Positions 15,283-22,373 of a stretch of 22,373 nucleotides of DNA are shown piece by piece (the first letter of the stretch is position 1; each line of letters starts with the position of its first letter). The translations under genes and the position numbers were made by a program. The notes beneath the pieces are model-generated. The model saw only the letters and a list, made by a program, of their open reading frames with translations, did no database searches and was not told the DNA's origin. The DNA comes from Baffinella frigidus (lineage: Eukaryota; Cryptophyceae; Cryptomonadales; Baffinellaceae), in the NCBI GenBank assembly GCA_026770585.1, contig MU646465.1:360594-382966 (forward strand), in the 5' to 3' direction.

Positions 15283-17163
15283 ATGACCCCCGCGGAGCTG
15301 GAGCGCGCAAACCGCAAGCAGCTGCAGCTGTTTGCCAAGGTGTATGGCGTCAAGGCGAACAGCAGCAGCAAGGTGCGGCAATATCCCCAGGCGGTTTCCT
15401 GTTGCTTTCCCTGGACTTTGACGAACAATGACTCACCCCCCTCCAGGACATCCGGGCTGCGCTGTCGGCCATCCTGTTCCCGCAACAGGAGGACCAGCAT
15501 CCGCCCCCCACAGAGGAGCATGCCGATGCACAGGCCGAGCAGGATCTCCAGAAGGAGGTGAGCGCAGCTTCCTCCGCTGTCGACCTCGCCATCACGCGGC
15601 TGTCGGAAACCTTCACCTACCCAGACACTCCGCCGGTCCCGACCTTCGCCGTCCCCACATGGACACCTTCTCCGGCTCCCCAGTCGCTGCACACCGCCTT
15701 CGCTCCTAGCAGATCGAGCGATGCTGCATCGTGTGCATCGCCAAGCAGCAGCGTCGCCGCAGCTGCATTCAGCCGCAGGACTCCTTCGGAGGCAGCCTCG
15801 GCGCAGCCCAGGACACCCTCTCCTGCCCCGCACACCTGGGGCGAGACCAGCGTCCTCGCATCGCCGGGATCACCATCTTCCCGATTTCTCCTGTCCGATG
15901 CGGCGCCTTCTCCGGACCTCTCGACCTCAACGCCTTCTCCGGTCCAGCAACAGCGCCACTCGATCATGCCTACGCTCAACATCGTCCTCACCCCCGCGCG
16001 CAAGGCCCCCATGCGCCCAGCGACGCCCAAGGGCTCGCTGGGCGCGAGCCTTGAAAACCTCGCGCGGATCCGCACGCCGGGGGCAGCGACTCCTTCGGCG
16101 CAGCCCAGGACCCCGTTTGCGGCGGCGCTCACCTGGGGCGAGCCGTCGCGCACCCCGGCGCAACCCAGGAGCCCTTCTGCTGCGGCGCTCACCTGGGGCG
16201 AACCGGCGCGCACCCCGGGGCAGCCGAAGACCCCCTCTGCTGCGGCGCACGCCTGGGGTGAGACAGCGCGCACCCCGGGGCAGGGTTGGGCCAGCTCGCC
16301 GGGGGCCACGACTCCTGGGGCAGGAGAGGGCAGGACTTTTGCACGCACGCCCGGGGCCCTGCAGCACAAGATCCCTTCGCGGATCGTCGGGTCGCAACTC
16401 TACGAGCACCTGAGTGAGTTTCCTGCCGGATTTCTCCCCGCCAAGCATGCAATCCTCGGGGGGTGGATTGCGATCCTTGGGCGTAGATTTTCCTTGACAG
16501 GAGCAGACTGTGACGCGGCGTTTCCCGTGCGCAGAGTCGGAGCGCAAGAAGGAGCGGGAGGAGAGCGGCGTGGAGCAGGAGAACACCTCCGACTTCTGCT
16601 CGCGCATCAACGGTCTCACCTCCTTTCCCACCAAACCGTGTGGGACCTGCGTTCCCAGCACACATCGAAAACAGAGCTACCACACATCGAAAAACAGAGC
16701 AAAAATAGCTCCGAGGGAGCATCGCCGAGCTTCCCCTGCTCCCTGCTTGTCCTTGGTGGTATCGAGGAGTGACGATGGTGTGCATGCTCGCTCAGGGCTG
16801 TGCAGCACGATCCGGCAAGGCGCGACGCCCCACGCGCAGCGCACGCGCCCCGGCCCAGACGACACCGCGGGGACCCCGCTGCGCCTCGCGAACCGCCTCG
16901 AGTCCGCCTCCTCCCTGCCAGCCAAGCCTGCCGGCGCGCCGCGGGGCGCGTGCGCGGAGGGGGCGCAGCGTGTTGGGACGCCAGGCAAGGCGTTCGGCGA
17001 GCGGGCGCCCAACCCGGGCACGCCCGGCACTAACAGCTACCGCCCGGGTACGCCTGGCAGCGCTTTCCGACGCTCCATCGGTGCGTCTCCCTCCCGACCC
17101 GCGCCGCCCCTTTCTGACGCACGCGCACTTTCATCTCGAAAGATTACTGAACCAGTTCCCTAA
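15283..17163 (+). CDS. SAP-domain protein with TP-rich tandem repeats
   Basis: Exon 1 (15283-15372) encodes MTPAELERANRKQLQLFAKV YGVKANSSSK; removing the 74-nt intron 15373-15446 (GTGCGG to CTCCAG) joins DIRAALSAILFPQQ, which completes a SAP helix-turn-helix (residues about 1-40), a DNA-binding fold. Exon 2 (15447-16413) is rich in SP/TP sites and carries 20-residue repeats ending TWGEP. A 121-nt intron (16414-16534) leads to KSERKKEREESGVEQEN, a charged helix. A frame-neutral intron of 168 nt (16638-16805) is possible. The end has TPGKAF, GTPGT and PGTPGSAF motifs. SAP plus TP-rich basic regions resembles the NuSAP microtubule/chromatin proteins in layout, but I see no diagnostic C-terminal motif. 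Length is 505 or 561 residues. The last codons and the stop lie in element R, so the native C-terminus may differ. Confidence 0.65.
16098..16277 (+). repeat. Three in-frame 60-bp coding repeats
   Basis: Units start at 16098, 16158 and 16218 and encode AQPRTPFAAALTWGEPSRTP, AQPRSPSAAALTWGEPARTP and GQPKTPSAAAHAWGETARTP. A diverged earlier unit (AQPRTPSPAPHTWGETS) is at about 15804. Each carries two proline-directed S/TP sites, typical substrates of CDK-like kinases. The exact 60-bp period keeps the frame. Confidence 0.85.
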
Positions 17164-17262
17164 TTGGCGTGTTCATTTAATTAGGAGGCCTAATTAAATT
17201 TACTACGCCCCAACTGATTTCTCCTATTCAACCTCCCATTGAAAAGGAACTGTTTCAGTTAT
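17143..17262. mobile_element. Inverted-repeat element R at the SAP gene 3' end
   Basis: The ends ATTACTGAACCAGTTCC and GGAACTGTTTCAGTTAT pair at 15 of 17 positions. A perfect inner palindrome pairs ATTTAATTAGG with CCTAATTAAAT. The SAP reading frame stops 19-21 bp into the element, so the residues ITEPVP come from the transposon. Confidence 0.65.
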
Positions 17263-17609
17263 GTTCAGAGATGAATTTGTCACGTGCCTTGGTTGCACGC
17301 GGCGGGCACTCCGGCCTGCTCTTGGAGCGGGAAGCCGGACATGTCGCAAATCCTGGTCATACCTAAAGACTGGGAGGAGCGGGGGGCGCGGAGGGCGAGG
17401 GTGCCAAAACCTCGCACTCCGCCCCCCCCGCTTTACCCGTGCGGGAAGCTGAGGGTTCCTGCGTGGTGCTGACCGCCTGCCCTACACCAGGTCTTTCTGG
17501 AGCCTCGCGGGTGCCGCTGGCGTGAGGGCTTCTCGCCACTGAGCCGAATGTAGCTGTGTGGGCAGCCGTACACGTGCTTGAGGGCGGTGGGTACTGGCAC
17601 ACCTCCATG
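17263..17609 (+). other. Possible 3' region of the SAP gene; unassigned
   Basis: A plus frame from 17341 reads MSQILVIPKDWEERGARRAR then VPKPRTPPPPLYPCGKLRVP and stops at 17472. It shares basic RxPKPRTP character with the SAP protein, so it could be an orphaned last exon beyond element R, but no splice pair is convincing. Confidence 0.25.
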
Positions 17610-17732
17610 TACAGGGGTACCTCGCTCAAAAGGAAATGCCCACCCCCCAGGGCCACCGCAGGGCCCTAGGCCAAGGCCTACTGAAGGTGGTTCTAGGGGG
17701 GCGCGTTTTCCTATGGGGGAGGTACCCCTGTA
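17610..17732. mobile_element. Family A MITE, copy A9 (diverged)
   Basis: The left TIR has CTCAAAAGGAAAT and the right has TTTTCCTATGGGGGAGG, but the outer tips CAGGGGTACCTCGCTC and GGTACCCCTG and the TA flanks remain. Confidence 0.8.
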
Positions 17733-17822
17733 ACAACGGCGGTCCACATCCCGGGGTTGGCTTTGAGTGGGTTTCTAGGCTCTACGGGCGGGCACCGTTC
17801 GTCCGTAGGTGCCCTGCGAGCC

Positions 17823-17943
17823 TACAGGGGTACCTCGCTCATAAGAAACAGCCACTCCCCAGGACCCTACAGTAGGCCTATGCCTAGGGCCCTATGGTGG
17901 TCCTAGGGGTTGGGTGGTTTCTTATGAGCGAGGTTCCCCTGTA
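17823..17943. mobile_element. Family A MITE, copy A10
   Basis: Near-consensus, with one A to T change in the right TIR (GAGGTTCCCC). The 90 bp between A9 and A10 shows an open plus frame (EWVSRLYGRAPFVRRC) that I do not accept as an exon without further support. Confidence 0.85.
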
Positions 17944-18048
17944 GAGACCCACACTTCGAGCATCAGTCGGTTGGGCCTACTGTAGCTCGACACGTCATGT
18001 GTTTTTGTGTTCTTAATGAATCTGCAGCCTGTACAGGGGTATCTCGCT

Positions 18049-18271
18049 TATCCCTTAAGCGGCCAGTAGGCCCATACGCCCTACCGTAGGGCCCTAGGAC
18101 CTGCCTACAGGGGTACCTCGCTCATAAGAAATCGTCCCCCCTTAGGACCCTACAGTAGGGCTATGCCTGGGGCCCTATGGTGGTCCTAGGGGGTGGGCGG
18201 TTTCTTATGAGCGAGGTACCCCTGTAGGACCTCTGCGGGTCGTTTTCGACCCGCTGGCCACTTGAGGGATA
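18049..18271 (+). mobile_element. Family C MITE C3, carrying nested A12
   Basis: It starts TATCCCTTAAGCGGCC and ends GGCCACTTGAGGGATA, with TA at both limits inside A11. Its middle is interrupted by A12 at GGACCTGCC/TA/GGACCTC. The right half has the diverged GGGTCGTTTTCGACCCG. Confidence 0.8.
18106..18226. mobile_element. Family A MITE A12, nested in C3
   Basis: A complete copy. Intact family C members have CCTAGG at this point. Here the sequence reads CC-TA-element-TA-GG, which directly demonstrates a two-base TA target duplication. Confidence 0.9.
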
Positions 18272-18289
18272 AGGAGGCGCCCCCCGTTA

Positions 18290-18440
18290 GGACCAGCGTA
18301 CAGGGTTGTCAGGGCTGTAAGAACACGGGTGCTCAGACAAAACGGGGGGGCAAAATCCGATCTGTGTTCTTACGTCCTGGTTTCTGATCCCAGATACCCC
18401 TGTGCTAGGGACCAGCGTAGGCATCGTTATCGTGATGCTG
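18290..18440. repeat. Insert between GGACCAGCGTA repeats
   Basis: GGACCAGCGTA occurs at about 18290 and about 18409. Between them GTAAGAACAC pairs with GTGTTCTTAC, suggesting another small inverted-repeat element or a local duplication. GATACCCCTGTG near 18392 resembles a family A tip. Confidence 0.4.
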
Positions 18441-18669
18441 TACAGGGGTACCTCGCTCATAAGAAACCGCGCCCCCCCTTTGGCCACCATAGGGCCCTAG
18501 CTAGGCATGGGCCTACTGTAGGGTCCTAGGGAGAGGTGGTTTCTTATGAGCGAGGTACAGGGCTTACTCGAAGGTAAGGTCACACACTGGACACTCCGAT
18601 GTGGATGTTAAATATTTAACGCCCGCACACTGACTGCTTTTCGCGTGTGACGTTAATTGTACCCCTGTA
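18441..18669. mobile_element. Family A MITE A13, interrupted by D
   Basis: The left TIR and core are normal. The right TIR is cut after GCGAGGTA and resumes at TACCCCTGTA (18660). The cut lies at a TA, duplicated on either side of insert D. Confidence 0.85.
18558..18661. mobile_element. Element D nested in A13, TA duplication
   Basis: About 102 bp. The inner arms are GTCACACAC and GCGTGTGAC, with a palindrome GTTAAATATTTAAC in the centre. The terminal repeats are poor. TA lies on both sides and the host sequence (GGTACC of family A) is restored when it is removed. Confidence 0.65.
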
Positions 18670-18720
18670 CATGTCCATGTGATGGGGATCTTGCACAGAG
18701 CGGTCCAGGTTTCAAGTGCA

Positions 18721-18825
18721 TATCCCTTAAGTGGCCAGTAGGCTCATACGCCCTACCGTAGGGCCCTAGGACCTGCCTAGGACCTCTTGGCCGTCAAATT
18801 TGGCGGCATGGGTACTTCAGGGATA
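18721..18825 (+). mobile_element. Family C MITE, copy C4
   Basis: Complete, from TATCCCTTAAGTGGCC to GTACTTCAGGGATA. The matching place in the second duplicate reads CAAGAGCATGTACATATTTG with no element, giving an empty site and a TA duplication. Confidence 0.85.
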
Positions 18826-18885
18826 CATATTTGATGTTTCATGTCGCGGATGAAATCCTACGCCAACATCGATATGTAACATCAA

Positions 18886-18990
18886 TATCCCTTAAGTGCC
18901 CATGCCTCCAAATTTGGCGGCCAAGAGGTCCTAGGCAGGTCCTAGGGCCCTACGGTAGGGCGTATGAGCCTACTGGTCACTTAAGGGATA
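18886..18990 (-). mobile_element. Family C MITE, copy C5
   Basis: Complete and inverted relative to C4. The ends are TATCCCTTAAGTGCCC and GTCACTTAAGGGATA. The pair C4/C5 forms a long inverted repeat with a 60-bp spacer. Confidence 0.85.
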
Positions 18991-19044
18991 TATATACATG
19001 CACTTGCCAGGTGCTAGGTTGCCATGCGGTTGCGGCGTGACATG

Positions 19045-19164
19045 TTCAGGGGTACCTCGCTCATAAGAAACCGCCCCCCCCTAGGACCCTACAGTAGGGC
19101 CATGCCTAGGGCCCTATGATGCTCCTATGGGGGGGGGGTTTCTTGTGAGCGAGGTACCCCTGTA
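19045..19164. mobile_element. Family A MITE, copy A14
   Basis: The left flank is TT in place of TA, and the right TIR has CTTGTGAGC. The core shows GATGCTCCTATGG. It separates the two copies of the local duplication. Confidence 0.8.
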
Positions 19165-19281
19165 CATATTGATGTTGGGTGGATCTTGCACAGAGCGGTC
19201 CAGGTTTCAAGAGCATGTACATATTTGATGTATTTTGTCGCGGATAAAACCGTACACCAGGCAACAGGTGCTAGGTTGTCA

Positions 19282-19540
19282 CCCACTTAGCAGCGACCGA
19301 AAAACCCCAAGGGGGAAATTCCGGTTGGAATCCATAGCAATGGATAAGATTCTAGTACAAATCGTTTAGATGGACTGCATCCGTGAAGACCTCGGTGGCT
19401 GCTACAGAGGTACCTCGCCCAGAAGAAACCACCCCTCCCTAGCTAGGACCCTACAATAGGACCATGCCTAGCTAGGGGCCCTATGGTGGTCCTAGGGGGG
19501 TGGGCGTTTCTTATGAGCGAGGTACCCCTGTAGGTTGTCA
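19282..19540. mobile_element. Candidate element U with 10-bp duplication, contains A15
   Basis: TAGGTTGTCA occurs just before (19272-19281) and at the end (19531-19540) of this segment, and comparison with the first duplicate shows extra sequence here. Imperfect inner ends GCAGCGACCGA and TCGGTGGCTGC bound 19290-19402, next to A15. The segment might be one insertion with a 10-bp target duplication, or A15 plus a rearrangement. Confidence 0.4.
19403..19532. mobile_element. Family A MITE, copy A15
   Basis: The left tip lacks two G (CAGAGGTACC), and GCTA is duplicated twice in the core (AGCTAGG). The right TIR is intact. Confidence 0.85.
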
Positions 19541-19579
19541 TGCCGGTGCGGCGCGTCTCTGGAGCGGAACGTCTCTTTC

Positions 19580-19670
19580 ATGTGATCCGAAAGGAAGCAT
19601 GGCCTTTCTGCAGGATAAGTTCCGGTGTCCGCCTATGTCGGGAGCTCGAAGAACCTAAAGGACCTAAAGG
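19580..19670 (-). mobile_element. Family B repeat, copy B7
   Basis: Minus orientation: GTGATCCGAAAGGAAGCATG, GCAGGATAAGTTCCGGTGTC and GAGCTCGAAGAACC. It is among the copies closest to consensus. Confidence 0.7.
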
Positions 19671-19715
19671 ATTCTCGACCATCTCTTTCCCCGCTGCGGT
19701 GTCATACGCATCGGC

Positions 19716-19833
19716 TACAGGGGTACCTCGCTCATAAGAACCCCCACCCTAGGACCATCGTAGGGCCCTAGGCATAGGCCTACTGTAGGGTCCTAGGGGG
19801 GGGGCGATTTCTTATGCGCGAGGTACCCCTGTA
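19716..19833. mobile_element. Family A MITE, copy A16
   Basis: Slightly short on the left inner arm (AAGAACCCCC). The right TIR has ATGCGCGAGG. The flanks are TA. Confidence 0.85.
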
Positions 19834-19993
19834 GAGGCCTTGGCGGCAGCGAGCGCCAACAGAAGGCCAGCGATGCTCGGCACAGTCCCGTGAGCAGGCA
19901 GACTCCACCCCCCGCAGAGAGCAAACCCTCGCCTGTCGTCCAAGCCATTCGTCAGGCCCGTGTGAGCAAGAGCGGCGAGGGTTGAGACAGGGG

Positions 19994-20022
19994 TACAGGG
20001 GTACCTCACTCACAAGAAACCG
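19994..20022 (+). mobile_element. Family A fragment A17
   Basis: Only a left end remains: TACAGGGGTACCTCACTCAC then AAGAAACCG. The rest is missing. Confidence 0.7.
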
Positions 20023-20074
20023 AGAGCGGTTGGAGACATGGGTAGGCCGCGCTATCACGGTGGCAGGCATGCAT

Positions 20075-20309
20075 TACAGGGGTGCCTCGCTCATGAGAAA
20101 CCGCCGCCTCCCTAGGACCGTACGAAACCGCCGCCTCCGTAGGACCACCAAAGGGCCCTTTGGGTCCTTAAGGTTCTTCGAGCTCCCAACATAGGCGGAC
20201 ACCGGAACTTGTTCTGCAGAAACGCCATGCTTCCTTTCGGATCACATTCAGGCCCTAGGCATAGGCCTACTGTAGGGTCCTAGGGGGGGGCGCTTTCTTA
20301 TGAGCGAGG
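20075..20309. mobile_element. Family A MITE A18, interrupted by B8
   Basis: The left TIR is CAGGGGTGCCTCGCTCAT. The arm segment AAACCGCCGCCTCC is duplicated at about 20126. The core is split by B8, and the right TIR stops at GAGCGAGG without the outer tip. Confidence 0.8.
20160..20250 (+). mobile_element. Family B repeat B8, inserted in A18
   Basis: A 91-bp B copy starting TTGGGTCCTTAAGGTTC and ending GGATCACATTCA. The host GGCCCT is present on both sides (20154-20159 and 20251-20256), whereas intact A copies have it once. This is evidence for a 6-bp target-site duplication and gives exact ends for a short form of family B. Confidence 0.8.
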
Positions 20310-20911
20310 CCCGCGCCAGGTCAGAAGTTCAATTGTCAAGATCGTGTAGTAAAATGATAATTCGTTGGAGGAAAGTTGATTCAACCCGGGAAACACGCCA
20401 AAAGTGATGGGCATTGGATCTCTTTGTGGGCGGAGCACGTCCGGATTTTAAAAAATCTGTACCACGACGAGCCACCTAAACACTTTTAGCGCGAACGAGT
20501 GTGTGTGAAAAAGAAACTTGTGACCTGGCGTGGACCCCTGTACGCTCTGCGACCTGGGCCACGCGCTCGGAGCACAACCGCTGGGGGCCACGGAGGGCGC
20601 TTTGGGGGGGTATTTCACAAGTCAATTGTTAGGTATTTTGGGCCAAAAGTGGACACACGACCGCACTAACGGCTCCAAGAACGCGCTGATGGCTCCAATA
20701 ACGCGCTTGGAATACACTACCCACGAGCCTGGCGTGGGTGTGGCGAGAGGTTGCTGCTCGAGACTTGCCCAGGACGCTCCGACGTGGCGGGGCAGAAAGG
20801 TGTCTACCCACTCGAGGCTAGAAGTGTGACTATTTAAAACAGGGATTCTTTTACAAGTGAAAAAAGATATGTGTAGTAAATTTCACCAGCCTCCAGTGGA
20901 CACACGCTGCG
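20310..20911. other. No recognised gene; J/K-like fragments
   Basis: GGGAAACACGCCAAAAGTG (about 20388) and AAGTCAATTGTTAGGTATTT (about 20620) resemble the interior of element J, in the same order but 220 bp apart. CCTGGCGTGG near 20525 and 20728 resembles a family K tip. This could be a J-type element broken by a later insertion. A plus frame at 20530-20829 has no other support. Confidence 0.35.
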
Positions 20912-21006
20912 GTTAAGTGGCAAAATTGACCGCCAAGAGGTCCTAGGCAGGTCCTAGCTAGGGCCCTACTGTAGGGCGTATGGGCCTACTCGCCACTTGA
21001 GGGATA
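20912..21006 (-). mobile_element. Family C MITE, left-truncated copy C6
   Basis: It starts inside the left TIR (GTTAAGTGGC) and ends GCCACTTGAGGGATA. CGCCAAGAGGTCCTAGGCAG and TAGGGCGTATGGGCC are present, with GCTA duplicated as in A15. Confidence 0.75.
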
Positions 21007-21169
21007 GGGTAGGAGCGGAGTGCGGTGGGGGAGCGGGCGACCTGAGGTGGCCACGCAAGCTGCAACCGTAATCATTAGTAAACAGCATGATTTGTACTGC
21101 AAAATTTGAATTTAAAACACTACATGTCCAAAAGGGTCCATCTAGAAGTTCGCATCTTGTAACGCGATA

Positions 21170-21280
21170 GGGTGGGTGGAGAGTGTGGTGGGGCGTGGGT
21201 AGAGACTTGTTAAGAGTGGTTGGGGAGTGTGGTGGCGATGGGGCGTGGGGAGAAGCCTGTTGAGGGTGGGTGGGGAGTGT
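21170..21280 (+). repeat. Degenerate minisatellite, GGGGAGTGTGGTGG type
   Basis: GTGTGGTGGGGCGTGGG, AGTGTGGTGGCGATGGGGCG and related units recur with GAGACTTGTTAAGAG / GAAGCCTGTTGAGGG between them, at a period of about 55-60 bp. It resumes after element G1 at 21440. Confidence 0.6.
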
Positions 21281-21405
21281 AAAATCGAGAGATTGGAGCC
21301 ATTTTGTCAACATTTGAGAAATCTGGCACCATGAATTTCTCAAAAAGTGGACAAAATGGCTCCAATTTTCCCATTTTCCCATATTTCGGTGGCCAGCATT
21401 GGCTC
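21281..21405. mobile_element. Family G element, copy G1
   Basis: GATTGGAGCCATTTTGTC and the inverse GACAAAATGGCTCCAATTTT bracket TTTGAGAAATC and GAATTTCTCAAA. The outer right part CGGTGGCC matches G2, but the left outer arm is missing. It interrupts the minisatellite. Confidence 0.65.
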
Positions 21406-21424
21406 TACCAGCTCAAGCCTCTTC

Positions 21425-21620
21425 CGAGAGAGCCAGGATTCGTGGGGAGAGGCCTGTCGAGGGTGTGTGGGAAGTGTGGTGGGAGTGAGGACCATCCGGG
21501 GATAGGCCCGCCTCAGCAGACGTTGGAGCCATTGGCTGGAGAAAGCCAGGATTCAGACGTTGGAGCCATTGGCTGGAGAGAGCCAGGGTTCGTAGGGAGA
21601 GACCTGTTGAGGGTGACGTA
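21425..21620 (+). repeat. Minisatellite continuation with 36-bp tandem duplicate
   Basis: AGACGTTGGAGCCATTGGCT starts at 21519 and again at 21555, each followed by GGAGARAGCCAGGRTTC. The GGGGAGAGGCCTGTCGAGGG and GGGAGAGACCTGTTGAGGG units link it to the array before G1. Confidence 0.6.
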
Positions 21621-21682
21621 GGACTGGCAGAGGTCGAGTCTCGCCCGGAAGACGCAGTACTCCTCCTGCTCGAAGGCTCAAT

Positions 21683-21904
21683 GTTTAGGGACCAGGGATT
21701 ATGCTTTCGGGTTTCGGGTTTCGGGTTTCGGGTTTCGGGTTTCGGGTTCCGGGTTCCGGGTTTCGGGTTTCGGGTTTAGGGTTTAGGGTTTAGGGTTTAG
21801 GGTTTAGGGTTTAGGGTTTAGGGTTTAGGGTTTAGGGTTTAGGGTTTAGGGTTCAGTGCTCAGAATTTAGGGTGTAGGGTTTAGGGTGTAGGGTTCAGGG
21901 TTCA
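21683..21904 (+). repeat. Interstitial telomere-like array T4, TTTCGGG then TTTAGGG
   Basis: About nine TTTCGGG units (two as TTCCGGG) at 21708-21770 switch abruptly to about eleven perfect TTTAGGG units (21771-21850), then decay. Homogeneous blocks of a variant next to the canonical unit suggest local amplification of a mutated unit. Confidence 0.85.
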
Positions 21905-21987
21905 ACAACTCACGGTTTAGGATCTGACATCTGGCGTGTATCTGCACCACGTCGTGCTCTCTGAGACATCAGACGCCGCCCGGGGGA

Positions 21988-22160
21988 TAGAGCGCTGTGC
22001 AGAGAAGTTGGCCACCGAAAAATGGAACATGGGAAAATTGGAGCCAGTTTGTCCACGTTTGAGAAATTCATGGTACTAAATTTCTCAAAAGTTGACAAAT
22101 GGCTCCAATTTCTCGATTTTCCATTATTTTCCGTGGCCAACTTCTCTGCACAGCGCTCTA
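21988..22160. mobile_element. Family G element, complete copy G2
   Basis: Perfect outer TIRs of about 26 bp (AGCGCTGTGCAGAGAAGTTG and inverse, continuing GCCAC) lie between TA dinucleotides. The inner arms, GATTGGAGCC-like and TTTGAGAAATT, match G1. Length is 173 bp with no coding capacity. Confidence 0.8.
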
Positions 22161-22373
22161 GTCACATGCCACGCTGCTGGCGCCAGAACGCATACCAGCG
22201 CCATCCCGCCGTGCCACGCGCTCAAACCCTATCGCTTACTTCTGGAGATTTGGGTAGAGGCTTAATTCTGGAGATTTGGGTAGAGAATCACGCGAAAAGT
22301 GACCCCCATCCACCGCAAAAATGTGGAATTTGTACCACGAAGTTACTTTTAAGCGAACCGTCGCGTTCCAAAA
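22161..22373. other. Right edge, no gene seen
   Basis: A 26-bp tandem duplicate, TCTGGAGATTTGGGTAGAG, occurs at about 22241 and 22267. No exon or element is recognised up to the end of the window. Confidence 0.35.

Larger units (their letters stand above)
18032..18290. mobile_element. Family A MITE A11, split by C3
   Basis: The left tip TACAGGGGTATCTCGCT (18032-18048) is followed directly by the C3 end. After C3, from 18270, TAAGGAGGCGCCCCCCGTTA GGACC continues the A interior (consensus TAAGAAACCGCCCCCCTAGG). The right arm beyond about 18290 is lost or replaced. Confidence 0.65.
18670..19285 (+). repeat. Diverged direct duplication with differential MITE content
   Basis: Copy 1 (18670-19044) and copy 2 (19165-19285) share GGGATCTTGCACAGAGCGG, TCCAGGTTTCAAG, CATATTTGATGT, TGTCGCGGAT and CAGGTGCTAGGTTG. 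Copy 1 contains C4 and C5; copy 2 contains neither. Both copies follow a family A element (A13 and A14), so the unit probably duplicated together with an A copy. Confidence 0.7.

Noticed and set aside
15617-16369. A 250-codon minus-strand frame rich in PGVRA-like repeats
   Set aside because: It mirrors the 60-bp coding repeats of the SAP gene on the other strand.

Overview
The window is nuclear DNA from a eukaryote, probably a unicellular alga. The evidence is short GT-AG spliceosomal introns, GC-rich coding exons, and several internal arrays of the heptamer TTTAGGG, the telomere unit of plants and green algae that also occurs in dinoflagellates and some other protists. I cannot name the species. 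No rRNA, tRNA, CRISPR or prokaryotic operon signal is visible. Most long open frames here are readings through inverted-repeat transposons and are not genes.

Genes. The clearest locus is a divergent pair around 15.2 kb. On the minus strand (15148 down to 10230) I can assemble four phase-0 exons of a seven-beta-strand methyltransferase of the METTL21/FAM86 protein-lysine methyltransferase type. Two of its introns are about 1.8 kb each and are packed with small inverted-repeat elements. On the plus strand (15283 to 17163) lies a SAP-domain protein with TP-rich 20-residue tandem repeats; its SAP domain becomes complete only after a 74-nt intron is removed. A plus-strand ankyrin-repeat membrane protein starts at 9346. 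Weaker exon-like pieces are at 2980-3320 (+), 5133-5770 (-), 6771-6911 (-), 8452-8515 (+) and 8605-8749 (-).

Mobile DNA. Families are given letters. Family A (about 121 bp, at least 18 copies, TIR starting CAGGGGTACCTCGCTCAT, TA target duplication) dominates 0.4-8 kb and 17.6-20.3 kb. Family C (about 105 bp, TIR TATCCCTTAAGTGGC) also duplicates TA. Family B is a 60-170 bp element without TIRs that left a 6-bp duplication where it entered an A copy. Families D to R and U are further inverted-repeat elements with one to three copies each. Insertions are nested: A in C in A at 18.0-18.3 kb, D in A at 18.56 kb, B in A at 20.16 kb, and J in K at 12.3 kb. A duplicated segment at 18.7-19.3 kb preserves an empty site for a C insertion.

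Layout. 0-1 kb: A/B repeats. 1.06-2.5 kb: truncated E element and two telomere-like arrays. 2.8-4.3 kb: small split gene and A/C cluster. 4.3-6.9 kb: F element and weak minus-strand exons. 6.9-8.5 kb: A, P, O elements, a G25 run and a reverse-orientation telomere-like array. 8.5-10.0 kb: C, F and the ankyrin gene. 10.2-15.1 kb: methyltransferase gene with element-filled introns. 15.3-17.2 kb: SAP gene. 17.1-20.3 kb: dense nested A/B/C. 20.3-22.4 kb: C6, minisatellite, G elements and a TTTCGGG/TTTAGGG array.
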